DNA of 64,000 nt from Phenylobacterium deserti (GTDB taxonomy: Bacteria; Pseudomonadota; Alphaproteobacteria; Caulobacterales; Caulobacteraceae): the NCBI GenBank assembly GCA_945883235.1, contig CAMCXF010000001.1:1-64000 (forward strand), in the 5' to 3' direction. Positions within the stretch are counted from its first letter, which is position 1; each line of letters opens with the position of its first letter. The position numbers and the translations under genes were made by a program. This document shows positions 45,265-54,925 of the stretch, in pieces. The notes below the pieces were generated by a model. The model worked only from the letters and a program-made list of their open reading frames with translations, was not told the origin of the DNA and made no database searches.

Positions 45265-47496
45265 TTACTGTCGCGCCATTTCCGCCGCCCCGACGGCCTC
45301 ACCGTCAAGTGTCTGATCGTCGCCCATGGTCACGGTGACCTTGCGAAGGGTCCCGGTGAACGCAAATGGGGCAGCATAGCCTGCGACGGGACTTCCACGG
45401 TCAAGGCCGATGTCCAGACCTGACCACGATATGAAGTTGCCGAAACCGGTGGTGGCGACCACCTCTCCGGCCGCTGCGCCGTCGATAATCAGGGTGAAGG
45501 TGCGGGGTCCAGTATCGGGACGATATGCGACCACTCCGAGCCGCGCCGCGGTGGGCGGAATCGGTGCCGAGGTAACGGTGGTCTTTTCGCCACCGATGTT
45601 GAGCGTATGGTGCAGCCGCCCATCCTGCAGATACAGACTGTAGCCGCTGGTGGCGTCGCCATGGGCGATCAGCACACCCTCAGCGCCAGGTTTGAGCACC
45701 ACATCCGCCTCGATCCGATAGCTGCGGGCGCGGACGTCGGGGGCGACGTCCGTCGGCAGGTGTCCCATGCCAGCGTGCAGCACGAACTTGCGTCGTGCGC
45801 CATGGAAGCGGGCCGAGTTCTCGGCGAAGCGCGGACCGAAGCGGTCATCCAGCGGCAGCACCTTGTGGACTTCGGCCGCAGCCCACCACGCGTCGACCAG
45901 GGTCTTGAGCCGTTCGGGATCCTGTTCGGCGAGGTCGCGGGTTTCCGCGAAGTCGTGGTCCAGGTGATAGAGTTCCCAGCGGTCATCGTCGAAGGGCGTC
46001 CCTGGGGGATGGAACGCCACGGCCTTCCAGCCGTCGTTCCACAGACCACGGTGCCCGAACATTTCAAAGTACTGGGATTTAATGCGCGGCGGCGCGCCGG
46101 GATTGTGCAGACTGGCGGCGAAACTCTCGCCCTCCAGCGGCCATTGGGGAACGCCCGCGATGGTGTCCGGCAACGCATCGATCCCGATCATCTCCAGCAA
46201 GGTGGGCACCACGTCACAAGCGTGCGCGAAACGGGTGCGGACCTCGCCCCGCGCCGCCACCTTTGCCGGCCAGGAGATGACCAGCGGATCGCGGATGCCC
46301 CCGCCGTGGGTGTTCTGCTTGTAACGCCGCAGCGGGGTGTTGGACGCCATCGCCCAGCCCTGCGGAAAGTTGGAGTGGGTATCAGGCCCGCCGATGTCGT
46401 CGATGCGGGCGATCTTCTCAGCCATGGATTCGGGCCGCATGTTGAAGGGGCCCATGGCGTTGACGAAGCCCTGCGGGCCGCCTTCCTGACTGGCACCATT
46501 GTCCGACATCACCAGGATCAGGGTGTCGTCGCGCAGGCCCGCGCGCTCCAGGAAGTCGACCAGCCTGGCCAGATGCTGATCGGCGTGATCCAGCATGGCC
46601 GCAAACGCGCTCTGCAGACGGGTGAACAGCCGACGCTCTTCGGCGGGATAACTGTCCCAGGCCCGGACCCCGTCGTTGCGATCCGGCACCTGCGTGTCCG
46701 CCGGGACCAGGCCCATGGCGATCTGGCGCGACAGGCGCTGCTCGCGCTCCACGTCCCAGCCGTGCTCGAAGACGGCGTCATAGCTGCGGATCAGGTCGGC
46801 GGGAGCCTGGTGCGGTGCATGACACGCGCCCAGAGCAAGCCAGGTCAACCAGGGTTTGTCAGGCGCATCGGCGGTATGATCGGCGATGAAGCGGATCGCC
46901 TCGTCCACCAGGTCTGACGTCAGATGGTAGCCGTCCGCGAACATTCCCGGCGGGGCCACCGGCGTGTTGTCGCGCACCAGTTCCGGCGCGTACTGGTCGG
47001 TCTCGGCGTCCATGAAGCCGTAGAAGCGGTCGAACCCGCGCCCCAGCGGCCAGCCGTCGAAGGGTCCGGATGGCCCGGTCTCGGTCAGCGGCGTCACATG
47101 CCACTTGCCCAACATGTAGTTGCGGTAGCCGTGAGGTCTCAGCAGTTCGGGCAGGATCCCCGCCTCCCGGGCGATCTTGCCGCGATAGCCGGGGTAGCCG
47201 CTGTCGAAATTGGCCAGGCAGCCCACGCCCACCGAATGGTGGTTGCGCCCGCTGAGTAGCGCCGCCCGCGTCGTCGAGCACATGGCGGTGGTGTGAAAGC
47301 CCGAGTATCTCAAGCCCTCGGCGGCCAGCCGGTCGATGGTCGGTGTGCGGATGGGCGAGCCATAACAGCCGAAGTCCGAGAACCCTACGTCGTCGAACAG
47401 CACGACCAGAATGTTCGGCGCGCCCTTGGGTGGCTTTGGGGATTCCGGCCAATGCGGCGTCGACTCCGCCACGGTGCGACCGATCTTTGCCGCCAT
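45265..47496 (-). CDS. Type I arylsulfatase
   Basis: KGAPNILVVLFDDVGFSDFGCYGSPIRTPTIDRLAAEGLRYSGFHTTAMCSTTRAALLSGRNHHSVG; LILVMSDNGASQEGG. Confidence 0.92.
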   Translation of the reverse strand: MAAKIGRTVAESTPHWPESPKPPKGAPNILVVLFDDVGFSDFGCYGSPIRTPTIDRLAAEGLRYSGFHTTAMCSTTRAALLSGRNHHSVGVGCLANFDSGYPGYRGKIAREAGILPELLRPHGYRNYMLGKWHVTPLTETGPSGPFDGWPLGRGFDRFYGFMDAETDQYAPELVRDNTPVAPPGMFADGYHLTSDLVDEAIRFIADHTADAPDKPWLTWLALGACHAPHQAPADLIRSYDAVFEHGWDVEREQRLSRQIAMGLVPADTQVPDRNDGVRAWDSYPAEERRLFTRLQSAFAAMLDHADQHLARLVDFLERAGLRDDTLILVMSDNGASQEGGPQGFVNAMGPFNMRPESMAEKIARIDDIGGPDTHSNFPQGWAMASNTPLRRYKQNTHGGGIRDPLVISWPAKVAARGEVRTRFAHACDVVPTLLEMIGIDALPDTIAGVPQWPLEGESFAASLHNPGAPPRIKSQYFEMFGHRGLWNDGWKAVAFHPPGTPFDDDRWELYHLDHDFAETRDLAEQDPERLKTLVDAWWAAAEVHKVLPLDDRFGPRFAENSARFHGARRKFVLHAGMGHLPTDVAPDVRARSYRIEADVVLKPGAEGVLIAHGDATSGYSLYLQDGRLHHTLNIGGEKTTVTSAPIPPTAARLGVVAYRPDTGPRTFTLIIDGAAAGEVVATTGFGNFISWSGLDIGLDRGSPVAGYAAPFAFTGTLRKVTVTMGDDQTLDGEAVGAAEMARQ

Positions 47497-47498
47497 GG

Positions 47499-48065
47499 TT
47501 ATCGTCCCCCCGCCCATTCCGCCTCGGCGCGAGCCTTCAGAGCCTCGTTCATGGCCATGAACCCGCGTTGCACAGCGCGACCCATGCGGTTGCCAAGCGA
47601 TGGCCCCATGAGGCCGCCGAAGATTTCGCCGTTGTCGACGACGCAGGCCTGGTTCGCGAGAGGCTCGATCTCGATGTAGCGAAGGGTGCGGATCAGGCCG
47701 CCCATCATCCGCAGTTCCCAGTGCAACTGCGCGTTGGGCACCCATTCCAGCACCTTGGGCTTCAGCGCCTGCGGCGGCTGGCCGGGCAACGCCAAGGTCA
47801 CCGACAGCACCTCGCCCAGTCGGATCTGGCCTGTGGCACTGGGGTAAGTCGGGTTCCACTCGGCCCAGCGGTCCAGGTCATAGAGGATATCCCAGATGAC
47901 CTCGGCCGGCGCCTGAATGCCGATCCGGGCCTCAACCCTCAGGCCGGCATGCGTCTTCGGTGGCGGCAGTTTTCCAGCGTCTTCCATGGCCGTCATGCGC
48001 GGCCCGAGGGTTCCACGCTTGGCGAACGGGCCTGCCAGCAGGTCAGGTTCGGGCTTGATCGGCAT
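47499..48065 (-). CDS. SRPBCC/START-like family protein
   Basis: EARIGIQAPAEVIWDILYDLDRWAEWNPTYPSATGQIRLGEVLSVTLALPGQPPQALKPKVLEWVPNAQLHWELRM. Confidence 0.82.
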   Translation of the reverse strand: MPIKPEPDLLAGPFAKRGTLGPRMTAMEDAGKLPPPKTHAGLRVEARIGIQAPAEVIWDILYDLDRWAEWNPTYPSATGQIRLGEVLSVTLALPGQPPQALKPKVLEWVPNAQLHWELRMMGGLIRTLRYIEIEPLANQACVVDNGEIFGGLMGPSLGNRMGRAVQRGFMAMNEALKARAEAEWAGGR

Positions 48066-49501
48066 CAGGCTTGCTCCTTGATCCGCCAGGTGGCACCGGT
48101 CGGGCCATCCATGACCTCGACCTTCAACGCCGAAAGTTCGTCACGAATACGGTCGGCGGCGGGCCAGTCCCTTGCCCCGCGCGCCTCGCCCCGGGCGGTG
48201 ATCAGCGCCTCGACCTTTGCCTTGAGGTCGTCGTCCGCGCCCCCCTGGAACCACGCTTGAGGGTCTGCCGTCAGCAGGCCCATCAGTTGACCCGCCTCCA
48301 GCAACAGGCCGCGTCCACGCTCGACGCCCGCCACATCCTTGCCCATGGTCGAGGCGCGAACATGGTCCGCCAACTGAAACAGCCCAGCGAAAGCCAGCGG
48401 TGTGTTCAGGTCGTCACGAAGCGCGGCCAGCACGGCATCAAACGCCTGGGTCGCTCCCGTATGCTCGCCGCCCGTCGCCCGCTGCGAGGTGGGAACACCT
48501 TCGAGGAACCGGGCCGAGTCATCCAGCACCCGATAGAGACGGTCGAGTGCGCTCTTGGCCTGTTCGATCAATTCGCCCGTCCACTCCAGCGGCTGGCGGT
48601 AGTGGCCGGCCAGCAGCGCCCAGCGCAGCGCCTCGCCCGGCCAGGTTTTCAACAGGTCGTGGGCCAGCGCGACGTTGCCGACGCTCTTGGACATCTTCTC
48701 GTCGCCCATGTTCAGAAAGCCGTTGTGCATCCAGACGTCGGCGTACTCATGGCCATGCCCGGCGCAGACCCCTTGGGCCAGCTCGTTCTCGTGGTGCGGG
48801 AACACCAGGTCGATACCGCCGCCGTGGATATCGATGGGCAGGCCCAGGGCTTGCTCGATCATGGCCGTGCACTCGATGTGCCAGCCGGGGCGTCCCGGTC
48901 CAAAGTCACTCTCCCATGACGGCTCGCCGGGCTTTGACGGCTTCCACAGCACGAAGTCGGCGGGATGGCGCTTGTAGGGAGCCACCTCCACCCGCGCGCC
49001 TGCGATCATCTCGTCCATCGGCCGGCCAGAGAGCTTGCCGTAGTCGGGGAAGGCCTGGGTGTCGAACAGGACATGTCCGTCCGCCGCATAGGCCGCCGAC
49101 TGGCCGACCAGATCGGCGATGAACTTGACGATCGCGTCCATGGTCTCGGTGACGCGCGGCTGGAACGTCGGCGGCAAGGCCCCCAGCGCCGCCGCATCGG
49201 CGTTGTACGCGGCCAGATAGCGATCCGAGATCGTGCTGATGGGCACACCCTCATCGGCGGCCTTGCCATTGATCTTGTCGTCCACGTCGGTGACGTTGGC
49301 GGCGTAGAGAACCGCGTCATCGCCATATGTGTCGCGCAGCACCCGGAACAGCAGATCGAACACCACCACGGGCCGGAAATTGCCAATGTGAGCATAGTTG
49401 TAGACCGTCGGCCCGCAGACATAGAGCGTCACCCGGCGGGGGTCGCGGGGGGTAAACACCCGCTTCTTGCGGGTCATGGTGTCGTAGAGACTTAGGGTCA
49501 T
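48065..49501 (-). CDS. cysS: Cysteinyl-tRNA synthetase
   Basis: VTLYVCGPTVYNYAHIGNFRPVVVFDLLFRVLRDTYG; WHIECTAMIEQALGLPIDIHGGGIDLVFPHHENELAQ; KMSKSVGN. Confidence 0.97.
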   Translation of the reverse strand: MTLSLYDTMTRKKRVFTPRDPRRVTLYVCGPTVYNYAHIGNFRPVVVFDLLFRVLRDTYGDDAVLYAANVTDVDDKINGKAADEGVPISTISDRYLAAYNADAAALGALPPTFQPRVTETMDAIVKFIADLVGQSAAYAADGHVLFDTQAFPDYGKLSGRPMDEMIAGARVEVAPYKRHPADFVLWKPSKPGEPSWESDFGPGRPGWHIECTAMIEQALGLPIDIHGGGIDLVFPHHENELAQGVCAGHGHEYADVWMHNGFLNMGDEKMSKSVGNVALAHDLLKTWPGEALRWALLAGHYRQPLEWTGELIEQAKSALDRLYRVLDDSARFLEGVPTSQRATGGEHTGATQAFDAVLAALRDDLNTPLAFAGLFQLADHVRASTMGKDVAGVERGRGLLLEAGQLMGLLTADPQAWFQGGADDDLKAKVEALITARGEARGARDWPAADRIRDELSALKVEVMDGPTGATWRIKEQA

Positions 49502-49670
49502 GGTCTGGGTTTACGCTGCGAAACGGTTGCCGGGATAAGGCTTCGCCCCATATACAGGCGGACCGGACCCGAGGCCAACCGCGCCTTCGTCTGAAGTGAA
49601 GGGGTGGCACGCGTCATTTCCGGGACCTTCGTCCCGGCGCAACTCAGGCCCTGGAAAGAACCGATCTCTG

Positions 49671-50303
49671 ATGGATGCCCCCTCTCGTGACCGTGCCCTG
49701 ATCGGGTCCGATGACAGCTCGCTGGAGCCTTTCAAGCGCCCGACGCGTGAGGAAGCCATGGAGGCTGTACGCACCCTGATCGCGTGGGCCGGAGATGATC
49801 CGCGCCGCGAAGGCGTGATCGACACGCCCAAGCGCGTGGTCGACGCCTATGGCGAGTGGTTTGTGGGCTACACGCTGGATCCCGCCAAGGAGCTTTCGCG
49901 CACCTTCGAGGACGTGCAGGGCTACGACGATATCGTCATGCTGCGCGAGATCGAGGTGGAGAGCCACTGCGAGCACCACATGGCCCCGTTCCTGGGCAAA
50001 GCCTATGTGGCCTACATGCCCACCAACCGGGTCGTCGGCATCTCCAAGCTGGCCAAGGTGGTCGAGATCTTCGCGCGCCGCCTCCAGACGCAGGAGACCA
50101 TGACCCAGCAGATCTGCGACGCCATCACCGACAGCCTGCGCCCGGCAGGCGTCGCCGTGCTGATCGACGCCGCCCACCAGTGCATGACCACGCGCGGCGT
50201 CCACCATCGCCACGTAACCACCATCACCACCCAGTTCACTGGCGTGTTCAAAACGGACCCGACGCTCAGGCAGCGGTTCCTGGATTTCGTGAACAAGCGG
50301 TAG
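49671..50303 (+). CDS. folE: GTP cyclohydrolase I
   Basis: EVESHCEHHMAPFLGKAYVAYMPTNRVVGISKLAKVVEIFARRLQTQETMTQQICDAI; VLIDAAHQCMTTRGVHH. ATG at 49671. Confidence 0.97.
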   Translation: MDAPSRDRALIGSDDSSLEPFKRPTREEAMEAVRTLIAWAGDDPRREGVIDTPKRVVDAYGEWFVGYTLDPAKELSRTFEDVQGYDDIVMLREIEVESHCEHHMAPFLGKAYVAYMPTNRVVGISKLAKVVEIFARRLQTQETMTQQICDAITDSLRPAGVAVLIDAAHQCMTTRGVHHRHVTTITTQFTGVFKTDPTLRQRFLDFVNKR

Positions 50304-50321
50304 ACGTTAAGTAGGAGAAGC

Positions 50322-50717
50322 ATGGCAAACAACCGCTTCCCCACCGCACCTGCCAACGCGGCCGTCGAACAGGGCGACGCCCTGACCCCCCGCTTCGACG
50401 CAAACGGCCTGATCGCGGCGGTGACGACCCACGCCGTCACCGGCGAGGTTCTCATGCTGGCGTGGATGAATGCCGAGGCGCTGGAGGCCACGCTGGCGAC
50501 CGGCGAGGCGCACTATTTCAGCCGGTCGCGAAACGAGCTCTGGCACAAGGGCGCCACCTCGGGTCAGGTCCAGATCGTCGACGAGATCCGCATCGACTGC
50601 GATCAGGACGCCGTCTGGATGAAGGTGCGCCCCCAGGGCGACGGCGGGGCCTGCCACACCGGCGCGGTCTCGTGCTTCTACCGGGCTATCGAGGGCGGCA
50701 AGCTGGTGCGAAGATAG
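50322..50717 (+). CDS. hisI: Phosphoribosyl-AMP cyclohydrolase
   Basis: [59 protein letters not shown]...[13 protein letters not shown]. Confidence 0.96.
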   Translation: MANNRFPTAPANAAVEQGDALTPRFDANGLIAAVTTHAVTGEVLMLAWMNAEALEATLATGEAHYFSRSRNELWHKGATSGQVQIVDEIRIDCDQDAVWMKVRPQGDGGACHTGAVSCFYRAIEGGKLVRR

Positions 50718-50723
50718 CGCCGC

Positions 50724-51160
50724 CTACCGAAACGTAGCGACCAGATTGCCCATCCAGGCCCGCAGTTCGTCCTTCTTGTCCAGCGGCGTCGCTCCGTTGC
50801 GCACCACCACAAGGTCCAGGTCGGGTACGACCACAATAAACTGGCCGTCGTAGCCGTTGGCCGAAAACGAGCCGGGACCGCCGATGTCGAGCCACCATTG
50901 GGCACCGTAGGGACCATCGGTCACGCCAGCCTGCTGGAATGTCGGCGTGCGCGCATAGTCGACCCAGCCTGGCGGCAGGAGCCGTCGCCCGTCCCAGACC
51001 CCGTCGCGCAGGTAGAGCAGGCCGAACCGGGCAAAATCCCGGGACATGCAGAAGCAATAGGACGAACCGATGTTGGTGGTGCCACTGGCATAGTTCCAGA
51101 ACGATCCCGCAGGATGGGCCAAGGCCAGGTCCCACGCCGGCCTCATTGCTTCGGCCATGG
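50724..51160 (-). pseudogene. Degraded serine hydrolase (beta-lactamase-fold)
   Basis: HPAGSFWNYASGTTNIGSSYCFCMSRDFARFGLLYLRDGVWDGRRLLPPGWVDYARTPTFQ...YGAQWWLDIGG; no SxxK half, abrupt SGTTN-IGSSYCF join. Confidence 0.75.
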
Positions 51161-51204
51161 CATTTCTCAAGGCTATGCGGCGGTTTCCGACATACGCTGT
51201 CTGC

Positions 51205-52473
51205 ATGGAAAAGCCCAAGACGTCAGGTGTCCGCCGGTTTTTCGCCCAGCTCGGCCCCGGCCTGGTCACCGGCGCGGCGGACGACGATCCCAGCGGCATC
51301 GGGACGCACAGCCAGGTCGGTGCCGAGTTCGGCTACGGTCTGGCCTGGACCTTCGTCTTCAGCTTTCCCCTGATGGTGGTGATCCAGGAGGTCGCGGCCC
51401 GGATCGGGCGGGTCACCGGGGCCGGGATAGCTCGCAACCTTCGCCGGCACTATCCCAGGCCGCTGCTATGGAGCGTCGTGCTGCTGCTGCTGGTCGCCAA
51501 CATCGTCAACCTGGGGGCTGACCTCGGTGCCATGGGTGCGACGCTGGCCTTGCTGCTGGGCGGCAACGGGGCGCTCTACACCCTGATGTTCGGCGCGATC
51601 TGCGTGGTGATCGAGGTCGCCCTCAACTACGCCCGCTATGCGTCCCTGCTGAAGTGGACGACCCTGTCGCTGTTTTCCTACGTCGCGGTGGTGATGGTGG
51701 CCGGGGTGCCCTGGGGCCGTGCGCTGACGGCACTGGTGATTCCGGAAATCCAGTGGACCGCCGCTTATGCCACAGCCGTGGTGGCGATCCTGGGCACCAC
51801 AATCAGTCCCTATCTTTTCTTCTGGCAGGCCGCGCAGGAGGTCGAGGAACAGCACCGCCATCACGCCAAGCCGCTCTGCATCACCCCTCGGGAGGCCGGT
51901 CCGGAGCTCAAACGCATCCGCCTGGATACTCTAATCGGCATGGGTTTCTCCTCGCTGGTTTCGCTGGCCATTGTGTTCGCCACCGCCGCGACGCTCAACG
52001 CCAACGGGATTACGGACATTACGACCTCGGCTCAGGCCGCTGAGGCGCTGCGACCGATCGCAGGGCCGTTCGCCTTCGCGGTGTTCGCCCTCGGGATCAT
52101 CGGTACCGGCATGCTGGCCGTTCCCGTGCTGGCGGGGTCGGCGGCCTATGCAGTCACGGAAATGGTCGGAGTGGCGGGCAGCCTGGACGCCAAGCCGCTG
52201 CGGGCCAAACTGTTCTACGCCACCATCGCTGTGACGACGCTGCTGGGCGCGTCGCTCAACTTCATCGGGATTGATCCGGCCAAGGCCCTCTATTGGGCAG
52301 CCGTCGTCAACGGCGTGCTCGCCGCTCCCCTTATGGCCACCATGATGCTGATCGTCCGAAATCCCTTGGCGATGGGCCGCCTGACCCTGTCGCGTGGCGC
52401 CACCATCCTTGGCTGGGGTGCAACCGCAGTGATGGCGATCGCGACCGTGGTGTTCTTCGTGAGCCTCGTCTAG
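51205..52473 (+). CDS. Nramp-family divalent metal transporter
   Basis: QLGPGLVTGAADDDPSGIGTHSQVGAEFGYGLAW (DPxG-type motif) with many TM segments; ATG at 51205. Confidence 0.9.
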   Translation: MEKPKTSGVRRFFAQLGPGLVTGAADDDPSGIGTHSQVGAEFGYGLAWTFVFSFPLMVVIQEVAARIGRVTGAGIARNLRRHYPRPLLWSVVLLLLVANIVNLGADLGAMGATLALLLGGNGALYTLMFGAICVVIEVALNYARYASLLKWTTLSLFSYVAVVMVAGVPWGRALTALVIPEIQWTAAYATAVVAILGTTISPYLFFWQAAQEVEEQHRHHAKPLCITPREAGPELKRIRLDTLIGMGFSSLVSLAIVFATAATLNANGITDITTSAQAAEALRPIAGPFAFAVFALGIIGTGMLAVPVLAGSAAYAVTEMVGVAGSLDAKPLRAKLFYATIAVTTLLGASLNFIGIDPAKALYWAAVVNGVLAAPLMATMMLIVRNPLAMGRLTLSRGATILGWGATAVMAIATVVFFVSLV

Positions 52474-52520
52474 ACCTCATTTAATGCGCTGCGGCGCGTC
52501 CCTCCGATCCGAAGACGACG

Positions 52521-53057
52521 ATGACCGTCACGATCCGCCGCATTCAGCCTGATGACCTGGCCCAGATCGTCCGCTTCCCGTTCACGGTCTCGATCCGCGA
52601 TCCGATGACCGACGCCACGGCACTGCGCTCCGCCTTCCAGGCCACCGGCTTCTGGACCGACGAGGCCGGTGCTGTCGCCATTGTCGAGGACGGCCGAATG
52701 GTGGGTACCTGCCAGTTCTACCGCGCCGCACCCTGCATCCACGGGTTCGAGCTGGGCTACATCGTCCATGACCCGGCCAACCGCGGACGAGGTTTGGCAC
52801 CGCCGGCGGTGCGGGCGTTTTCCGACCTGCTGTTTGCCGAGCGATCGGCGATCTACCGCCAGCAACTGATCATTGAGGCCTGGAACACCGCATCGTGGAA
52901 ACTGGCTGAACGCTGCGGGTTCACCCGCGAGGGCCTGTTGCGCAGTTCCGGGTTCGGCGACGGCGACCCCGCCGACTGCCTGCTCTACGCCCGCACCCGC
53001 AAAGACTGGCACGAGGAAGCCACGACAATGATGGGCGTCGCGGTCAGTCCGGCTTAA
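52521..53057 (+). CDS. GNAT family N-acetyltransferase (RimJ/RimL-like)
   Basis: ELGYIVHDPANRGRGLAPPAVRAFSDLLF...EAWNTASWKLAERCGFTREGLLR. Confidence 0.88.
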   Translation: MTVTIRRIQPDDLAQIVRFPFTVSIRDPMTDATALRSAFQATGFWTDEAGAVAIVEDGRMVGTCQFYRAAPCIHGFELGYIVHDPANRGRGLAPPAVRAFSDLLFAERSAIYRQQLIIEAWNTASWKLAERCGFTREGLLRSSGFGDGDPADCLLYARTRKDWHEEATTMMGVAVSPA

Positions 53058-53131
53058 GTACGATCAATCCACCCACCCCCGCACGACCGGTTCAACGGCG
53101 GCGGACAGGGTAAGTCGCGAGGAACGCCGCC

Positions 53132-54436
53132 ATGAACACCCATCTATCGTCCGCACTTGAAGCGGCCCGGTTCATCCGCGCCCAGAAGATCGACGGTCGC
53201 GCCAAGTGGCGGCGGAACGACGCGCCCGATGCTGGGTCGGACTACAGCCTCTACCATGGCTCCTGCGGCATCATTCTGTTGTTGCTGGAGCTGCATGCTG
53301 CCGGGCAGGACGCCGATGCGCTGGCCGAGGCCGTTGCTGCCGGTGAAGAGGTTCAGACCTATCTGCAGCGCAAGGACTGGCTGTCCGTCAGTCCCTCGAC
53401 CGGCTGGCCGGGCTATGCCTTCGCGCTGAACGAGCTGGCGCGCGCCAGTGGTCGGGACGACTTCCGCGCCACCGCCGCCATGTGCCTCGACCGGCTGCAC
53501 AGCCAGGCCACGAAACTGGGTGCCGGGATCGGCTGGATCGAGCCGATGCCGTTTTCTGAAATCACCGGCCTGAAGGGCGACCGGGAAATCTATGACCAGT
53601 CGGTGGGGGCTGCCGGGGCGGGGCTGATCCTGCTCTACGCCCACGAGCAGGCGCTGCATCCCTCAGCTCTCGACCACGCCATCGCCGTCGGCGAGCGGTT
53701 ACTGGAGGTCTCAGAGACCGATCCGGACGGCTTGCGCTGGCGGATGATGAGCGACATGCCGTTTGAGTTCACCGCGCCGAACTTTGCCCATGGCGGCGCT
53801 GGTGTCGGCTATTTCCTGCTGCAACTGCACCGCGCCACCGGCGAGGCCCGCTATCTGGACGCGGCGCGCGAGGCGGCCCGCTACACGATGAGCCGCGCGA
53901 CGGCGGCAGGACCATCAGGCCGCCTCATCTGCCACACCGAGGAAGCCCGGAAACCGATCTTCTATCTGGGAGCCTGTCATGGGCCCGCCGGCACCGGTCG
54001 GCTTTTGCTGGAACTTCACGACGTGACCGGTGAAAGCCAGTGGCTCGACGCCGCACGCTCCCTGGTCGACGGCCTGATCTCTACGGGCGCACCCGAGACC
54101 CGGTCAAAGGGCTTCTGGAACAACCACGGCCAGTGCTGCGGCGACGCGGGCGTCGGCGATTTCGCTCTGCTGATGGCCGCTCGCACCGGCGAGGCCGCCT
54201 ATCGCGACCTCGCGGCCCGCTGCGCCGACGTGATCGTCGCCAACTCCGAACTGAAAGACGCCGGACGACACTGGCGGCACGCCGAACACCGCGACCGGCC
54301 TGAGTTCCTGCAGGCCCAGACCGGCTACATGCAGGGTGCCGCCGGCATCGCCAGCTTCCTGCTGCATCTAGCCACGACGGATGCCGGGACGCCGGTGAAG
54401 ATTGCCATGCCGGACTGGCCGAGGGCGAAGGTCTAG
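53132..54436 (+). CDS. Stand-alone LanC-like (lanthionine synthetase C-like) protein
   Basis: Repeated toroid motifs YHGSCGI, FAHGGAGVGYFLLQLHRATG, YLGACHGPAGTGRLLLELHDVTG, HGQCCGDAGVGDFALLMAARTG, MQGAAGIASFLLHL. Confidence 0.85.
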   Translation: MNTHLSSALEAARFIRAQKIDGRAKWRRNDAPDAGSDYSLYHGSCGIILLLLELHAAGQDADALAEAVAAGEEVQTYLQRKDWLSVSPSTGWPGYAFALNELARASGRDDFRATAAMCLDRLHSQATKLGAGIGWIEPMPFSEITGLKGDREIYDQSVGAAGAGLILLYAHEQALHPSALDHAIAVGERLLEVSETDPDGLRWRMMSDMPFEFTAPNFAHGGAGVGYFLLQLHRATGEARYLDAAREAARYTMSRATAAGPSGRLICHTEEARKPIFYLGACHGPAGTGRLLLELHDVTGESQWLDAARSLVDGLISTGAPETRSKGFWNNHGQCCGDAGVGDFALLMAARTGEAAYRDLAARCADVIVANSELKDAGRHWRHAEHRDRPEFLQAQTGYMQGAAGIASFLLHLATTDAGTPVKIAMPDWPRAKV

Positions 54437-54520
54437 AATCGCCAAGCTCATCCCCAATCGAAACGTCATAGGCGGGCTTGACCCGTCTACCCAACGGCGG
54501 TCTCAGCATGGGTCGGTGGA

Positions 54521-54880
54521 TCAAGTCCGCCGATGACGATCCTGGAGGTTTGGTGCGGAGCTGCCTTTTGCGGGATCTACAATTATCCGGACAGGTCTTC
54601 CATCAAGCGGCCAGCAAAATACCCCTCGCGCGTCCTTGGTGCGCCAAGTGTAAGCATAACCACGATTGTCGATCTGCCCGACCTTACATCGGTACATTTG
54701 GCTCGGCATTTGGCTGCGCTGAACGTTCGCGTCGGGATGTCCCGCGTCAGCCAATGCTCTGCGGACAGCAGCCAATCGGTTTTCGCTCGGCCGGTTGAAT
54801 ACGCCAACCATGATCGAAAGTGTGGAGATTACGAAGAGCCACCCCAGCAAACTCAGCGGTCGGTTAGGTGTCAGGTTCAT
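54521..54880 (-). CDS. Small hypothetical protein with one TM/signal segment
   Basis: MNLTPNRPLSLLGWLFVISTLSIMVGVFNRP...GQIDNRGYAYTWRTKDARGVFCWPLDGRPVRIIVDPAKG. Confidence 0.6.
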   Translation of the reverse strand: MNLTPNRPLSLLGWLFVISTLSIMVGVFNRPSENRLAAVRRALADAGHPDANVQRSQMPSQMYRCKVGQIDNRGYAYTWRTKDARGVFCWPLDGRPVRIIVDPAKGSSAPNLQDRHRRT

Positions 54881-54925
54881 CGGCGGGTGAGCCTATTTGA
54901 GCTGGTGACAAACTGTGTCCGTTCC

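Noticed and set aside
45607-46917. 436-aa plus-strand ORF over the arylsulfatase
   Set aside because: Antisense shadow of a well-supported sulfatase.
54478-54798. 106-aa ORF downstream of the LanC-like gene with several Cys, considered as a lanthipeptide precursor
   Set aside because: Antisense to a more protein-like minus ORF (54521..54880), Cys dispersed, no Ser/Thr/Cys-rich core or leader motif.
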